Of a stretch of 16,447 nucleotides of DNA, positions 13,741-16,447 are shown piece after piece (within the stretch, counting starts at the first letter, position 1; every line of letters starts with the position of its first letter). Origin of the DNA: PWPS01 sp964507105 (GTDB lineage: Bacteria; Patescibacteriota; Minisyncoccia; Minisyncoccales; PWPS01); assembly GCA_964507105.1 (NCBI GenBank), contig CAZDOR010000012.1:1-16447 (forward strand). Reading direction: 5' to 3'. Made by a program: the position numbers and the translations under genes. The notes beneath the pieces are model-generated. The model saw only the letters and a list, made by a program, of their open reading frames with translations, did no database searches and was not told the DNA's origin.

Positions 13741-14430
13741 ATGTTAAAAATAAGACTTACGAGAGTAGGGCGCAAAAAACAATCTTTCTTTAAAATAGTA
13801 GTTATTCCCAAAAGTGGCCCTTCAAAAGGGGGTAGGTTTCGAGATGAGGTAGGGACTCACGATCCCGTGAATAATGAAACAACGATTGATAAAGATAAAG
13901 CTCGATCTTGGATTGCAAAAGGAGCCCAACCCTCGGATACGGTTCATAATCTTTTTGTTAAGTACGGTGTCATAACCGGGCAAAAAAAAGAGACTCATGA
14001 CAAGGATCCGATAGAGCCCAGAAAAGAAAGGGGTGAAAAAGAAGAGGCTAAAGAGTCAACTGAAGATGAAAAAGAAAAGGAAAAAGAAAAAACTGAAGAA
14101 TCAGTTGAAGAGAAAGAAGAAGTAGTTGAAGAGGACGAGGAAAAGATTAAAGAAGATGAAGAGGGTGAAGAAAAATATGATGAAAATGATGAAGATGCTC
14201 AAGATGAAGAGGGTGCTGAAGAGGAAGAAGATGACGAAGACGAGAAGGATAAAAAAGAAAAGGGTGAAGGCGGGTTAGAGTCTTTAGACTTAACTACCAG
14301 AATAATAAATTCTTTAGAAGATGCCGAAATTGATACTGTTGAGAAATTAAAAGAAAAATCAGAAGATGAACTTAAAGAAGTAAAGGGGCTCGGACCAAAG
14401 TCAATCGAAAAAATTATGGATGCTATATAA
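13741..14430 (+). CDS. rpsP: Ribosomal protein bS16 fused to an acidic linker and an RNAP alpha-CTD-like domain
   Basis: Residues 1-82 are a normal bS16 (KIRLTRVGRKKQSFFKIVV, GTHDP, GAQPSDTV). Usual bS16 is about 80-90 residues; this one has 229. Residues of about 90-178 are an extremely acidic, low-complexity linker of Glu, Asp and Lys. Residues 179-229 form a compact helical domain with a LDLTTRIINSLEDAEIDTV start and a KGLGPKSIEKI helix-hairpin-helix end. This matches the C-terminal domain of the RNA polymerase alpha subunit better than a generic hairpin: the equivalents of E. coli R265, N268, G296, K298 and S299 are present (R187, N190, G218, K220, S221). The E302 equivalent is Lys. The fusion is in one frame without a stop and ends at a strong terminator. 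DNA, RNA or NusA-type binding is inference. Confidence 0.9.
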   Translation: MLKIRLTRVGRKKQSFFKIVVIPKSGPSKGGRFRDEVGTHDPVNNETTIDKDKARSWIAKGAQPSDTVHNLFVKYGVITGQKKETHDKDPIEPRKERGEKEEAKESTEDEKEKEKEKTEESVEEKEEVVEEDEEKIKEDEEGEEKYDENDEDAQDEEGAEEEEDDEDEKDKKEKGEGGLESLDLTTRIINSLEDAEIDTVEKLKEKSEDELKEVKGLGPKSIEKIMDAI

Positions 14431-14455
14431 AACAAATTTTTGTAGAGGGTTTAAG

Positions 14456-14480
14456 AACCCATCCTTCGGGGTGGGTTTTT
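14456..14480 (+). terminator. Terminator after rpsP
   Basis: A 9-bp stem (14456-14464 / 14469-14477, one T-G wobble) is closed by a C(TTCG)G tetraloop, which is exceptionally stable, and runs into a T-tract. It ends the rpmF-nusB-rnc-rpsP transcript. Confidence 0.88.
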
Positions 14481-14497
14481 AATTATCAATATAATCC

Positions 14498-14525
14498 TTG
14501 ACATTGAAATTAAAGATTATAAAAT
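14498..14525 (+). promoter_or_regulatory. Promoter of khpA
   Basis: A perfect TTGACA (14498-14503) and TAAAAT (14520-14525) are separated by 16 bases. It lies just after the rpsP terminator. The predicted start near 14532 coincides with the first base of the structured leader. Confidence 0.7.
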
Positions 14526-14532
14526 TATGACA

Positions 14533-14581
14533 GTAGCTTATCGACTCTTCTTTTCGGAGAGTCCTGAAAAGGTCGAGCTAC
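14533..14581 (+). promoter_or_regulatory. Structured 5' leader of khpA
   Basis: GTAGCT (14533-14538) pairs with AGCTAC (14576-14581), and CGA (14542-14544) continues it with TCG (14573-14575) after a TAT bulge. Two exclusive inner folds exist: CTCTTC (14545-14550) with GGAGAG (14556-14561), or CTTTTCGGA (14550-14558) with TCC-T-GAAAAG (14562-14571). No T-tract follows, so it is not a terminator. It matches no riboswitch I recognise. A switch, an RNA stability element or a site for KhpA itself are possibilities. Confidence 0.55.
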
Positions 14582-14611
14582 GATTGAATGAATTTAAAAT
14601 GATTTATAACT

Positions 14612-14944
14612 ATGGCTAAGGATTTTGAACCAGCAAGCGATAAAGAGTTTCTTGAATTTATCGTAAAGAACATAGTTGATTACCCCGAGGAAGTGGAGAT
14701 AGAAAGAAAAGTTGACGAAATGGGTGTTTTACTTTCTCTCCACGTGCATCCTGACGATATGGGACAAGTAATCGGTAAACAAGGATCCACTGCCAGAGCC
14801 ATTAGAAGCCTGGTAAGGATTATCGGTCTCAAGAATAAAGCACGAGTAAACTTGAAGATCGTCGAGCCCGATGAAAGATCCAATAAGGGATCAAAAAAAG
14901 AAGAGGAAGGCGATAAGGAAGGTCTTGAAGATATCAAAATTTAA
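14612..14944 (+). CDS. khpA: KH-domain RNA-binding protein KhpA
   Basis: This 110-residue protein belongs to the small single-KH-domain family (YlqC/KhpA) that commonly sits between rpsP and rimM or trmD. The KH fold spans roughly residues 10-86, with the RNA-contacting loop GKQG at 55-58 (QVIGKQGSTARAIRSLV). The family usually ends soon after the domain; here a tail of about 25 charged residues, rich in Lys, Glu and Gly, follows. In Gram-positive bacteria KhpA pairs with KhpB and affects cell division and elongation genes; a partner is not visible here. The gene has its own promoter and a structured leader and is followed by a strong terminator, so it forms a single-gene unit. No Shine-Dalgarno site precedes the ATG. 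Confidence 0.92.
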   Translation: MAKDFEPASDKEFLEFIVKNIVDYPEEVEIERKVDEMGVLLSLHVHPDDMGQVIGKQGSTARAIRSLVRIIGLKNKARVNLKIVEPDERSNKGSKKEEEGDKEGLEDIKI

Positions 14945-14967
14945 GACCAAACCTGCTTGAAGATTTT

Positions 14968-15002
14968 AAAGCGACGCCCTTTTTGGCGTCGCTTTTAGTT
15001 TT
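14968..15002 (+). terminator. Terminator after khpA
   Basis: A perfect stem GCGACGCC (14971-14978) / GGCGTCGC (14985-14992) has a 6-base loop and is extended by A-T pairs on both sides. It is followed by a T-rich tail. The A-run on the left could allow weak function on the other strand. Confidence 0.9.
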
Positions 15003-15072
15003 TTATTTCACTTTTTGGAAAAAAACCCTTAAAATGAAATAATTAATAAAATATGAATTAATTTTGAATTCA

Positions 15073-15741
15073 ATGAAGTTTGAGATAATAACTATTTTTC
15101 CGAAGATCTTCAAGTCTTATTTTTCTGAAAGCCTGATAAAAAAGGCCAGGGATAATGATTTTATTGAGATAAACATTCATGACTTAAGAGACTATTCGGA
15201 AAATAAATGGGGAGATGTAGATGGAAAACCATATGGAGGTGGAAGGGGTATGGTAATGAAAGTTGAACCCATCTATAAAGCGGTTAAGGATGTGAGACTT
15301 AAGGATAAAAACAGCAAAGTAATACTTTTTACACCTCGGGGGGTTGATTACACTCAGAAGAAAGCGACTGAGTATTCCGAACTTGATCAATTAATCATGA
15401 TTTGTGGTCGATATGAAGGAGTTGATGAACGAGTCAAGACTCATATAGTAGATGAATCTTTGTCAATAGGCAATTATGTGCTAATCGGTGGAGAAATTCC
15501 GGCTATGGCTGTTGTAGAGTCCGTATCAAGACTTGTTCCGGGTGTTGTCGGTATAGATAATGACGGTTTTTTGGATGAAAGAGTTAGAGGTGAGGGAATG
15601 ATAGAGTATCCTCAATACAGCAGACCCGAAATTTTCGAAACCGATGAAGGAGATAAGTGGAAAGTTCCGGACGTTTTACTTTCCGGTCATCATAAAAATA
15701 TAGAAAAATGGAGGGAAGATAAAGGTGAAATAATAAAATAA
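15073..15741 (+). CDS. trmD: tRNA (guanine-N1)-methyltransferase TrmD
   Basis: TrmD methylates G37 of tRNAs with a G at position 36, using S-adenosylmethionine, and prevents +1 frameshifting. The 222-residue protein has the SPOUT trefoil-knot features: KPYGGGRGMVMK (52-63), FTPRG (86-90), ICGRYEGVDERV (110-121) and SIGNYVLIGGEIPAM (131-145). R153 of SRLVPG and D164 are the likely counterparts of the E. coli catalytic R154 and D169. The following loop (DERVRGEGMIEYPQYSRP) is longer than in E. coli. An in-frame TTG lies three codons upstream, but the ATG at 15073 gives the typical MKFEIITIFP start. rimM, usually just before trmD, and rplS, usually just after, are both missing. The next gene starts 2 bases after the stop. 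Confidence 0.95.
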   Translation: MKFEIITIFPKIFKSYFSESLIKKARDNDFIEINIHDLRDYSENKWGDVDGKPYGGGRGMVMKVEPIYKAVKDVRLKDKNSKVILFTPRGVDYTQKKATEYSELDQLIMICGRYEGVDERVKTHIVDESLSIGNYVLIGGEIPAMAVVESVSRLVPGVVGIDNDGFLDERVRGEGMIEYPQYSRPEIFETDEGDKWKVPDVLLSGHHKNIEKWREDKGEIIK

Positions 15742-15743
15742 AT

Positions 15744-16447
15744 ATGGAGGATTATCAAAGATCAGTAGGAGAAACAATAGAAGAATTTTCATCCTGTCCG
15801 GATGGACTCGAAGAGGGGGAGGCAAAAAAAAGGCTTTCAAAACATGGGCCAAATAAAATACATAAGGAGGACTCCACTCATCCGCTTTTAATATTTTTCA
15901 GTCAATTTAAAAATGGATTAATTTATGTTCTTATTGCCGCCGCTTTAATTGCCGCTATTTTTGGTAAATGGGTTGATGTTTATGTTGTTTTAATTGTACT
16001 TGTTATAAATGCCGTTTTGGGATTTGTTCAAGAATACAAGGCGGAAAAGGCAGTTGACGCCTTGATGGATATGATTGTTCCCAAGACTAAAGTTTTCAGA
16101 GCGGGAGAGCTGATGAAAATTCCCGCTGAAGAACTTGTTCCCGGTGATATTGTCTTTATGGAAGAGGGAGATAAAGTTCCTGCTGATGTAAGACTTATTG
16201 ATGTAAGAAACTTTAGAACCAAGGAAGCGGCTCTTACCGGTGAATCGACTCCCAGAAGAAAAAACACGGAAACTTTGAGGGGGGATGTTGATTTGGGAGA
16301 TAGAAAGAATATGGCCTGGATGGGAACTTTCGTTGCCGGAGGAAAAGCCAAAGGTTTGGTGGTTGCAACCGGAGACGATACGGTATTCGGTGAAATCGCC
16401 AAAGATATAGGAGAGATAGAAAAAGGCGGAGGTCACTTTGAAGAAAA
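15744..16447 (+). CDS. Partial P2-type cation-transporting ATPase (3' end beyond right edge)
   Basis: The visible 234 residues are the start of a P-type ATPase. The N-terminal cation-ATPase domain (about 5-60) holds the GLEEGEAKKRLSKHGPN motif of the calcium and sodium/potassium pump group. Two membrane segments follow at about 58-74 and 78-96, with the NAVLGFVQEYKAEKAVDAL block. The actuator domain has LVPGDIV (131-137), GDKVPADVRL (142-151) and the dephosphorylation motif TGES (165-168). The phosphorylation DKTGT motif would lie beyond the edge. This points to a P2 pump, probably for calcium, but the ion cannot be settled without the later membrane segments. It starts 2 bases after trmD and is probably co-transcribed with it. 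Confidence 0.92.
   Translation, partial: MEDYQRSVGETIEEFSSCPDGLEEGEAKKRLSKHGPNKIHKEDSTHPLLIFFSQFKNGLIYVLIAAALIAAIFGKWVDVYVVLIVLVINAVLGFVQEYKAEKAVDALMDMIVPKTKVFRAGELMKIPAEELVPGDIVFMEEGDKVPADVRLIDVRNFRTKEAALTGESTPRRKNTETLRGDVDLGDRKNMAWMGTFVAGGKAKGLVVATGDDTVFGEIAKDIGEIEKGGGHFEE

Noticed and set aside
14589..14624. Leader peptide before khpA
   Set aside because: Short ATG frames (for example six codons ending in the TAA inside ATGGCTAAG) exist but show no codon bias, and no terminator is placed to form an attenuator.
15001..15063. Promoter of trmD
   Set aside because: The stretch is AT-rich with several -10-like hexamers, but none has an acceptable -35 at 16-18 bases, so none was annotated although one is expected after the terminator.
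15064..15072. TTG start of trmD three codons upstream
   Set aside because: The ATG at 15073 gives the normal TrmD N-terminus and no Shine-Dalgarno site favours the TTG.

Overview
The window most likely comes from a Candidate Phyla Radiation (Patescibacteria, Parcubacteria-like) bacterium or a similarly reduced, AT-rich bacterium. Supporting points are the low GC, mostly TAA stops with TGA also used as a stop (so the standard bacterial code), few Shine-Dalgarno sites, a ThrRS without its N-terminal TGS domain, a DnaE that ends at its OB fold, and housekeeping proteins with lysine/glutamate-rich tails. The assignment rests on protein character only; no marker search was possible.

Layout. (1) 1-1941, minus strand: the start of a large, membrane-anchored, repeat-rich surface protein that runs off the left edge in near-identical 126-bp repeats. 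(2) 1942-2690, plus strand: a two-gene operon of small divergent MraZ/AbrB-like proteins with a consensus promoter, strong Shine-Dalgarno sites, non-ATG starts (apparently ATT, then TTG) and a bidirectional terminator. (3) 2689-8477, minus strand: a tRNA-related operon thrS - conserved membrane protein - structured 136-bp element - miaB - miaA. (4) 8479-11643, minus strand: dnaE, the replicative polymerase. (5) 11707-15741, plus strand: an information-processing cluster rnhB - rpmF - nusB - rnc - rpsP - khpA - trmD, broken by two strong terminators, with internal promoters before rpmF and khpA. (6) 15744 to the right edge: the start of a P2-type cation ATPase.

The best candidate for an undescribed system is the 180-base dnaE-thrS gap. 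Read on the minus strand it holds a consensus promoter, a tiny ORF whose codons include ACA-ACC-ACC (Met-Asp-Thr-Thr-Thr-Ser-Leu-stop, with an in-frame upstream GTG that adds two more Thr codons), and three mutually exclusive hairpins: protector 1:2, a 13-bp antiterminator 2:3, and a terminator 3:4 with a U-tract just before thrS. This is the full layout of a ribosome-mediated threonine attenuator. Threonyl-tRNA supply would then set expression of ThrRS and probably of the downstream tRNA-A37 modification genes miaB and miaA.

Other notable points: ribosomal protein S16 is fused through a long acidic linker to a domain resembling the RNA polymerase alpha C-terminal domain; khpA has a structured 5' leader behind its own consensus promoter; DnaE keeps a complete set of PHP metal ligands, which suggests built-in proofreading; and rimM and rplS are absent from the usual rpsP-trmD neighbourhood.
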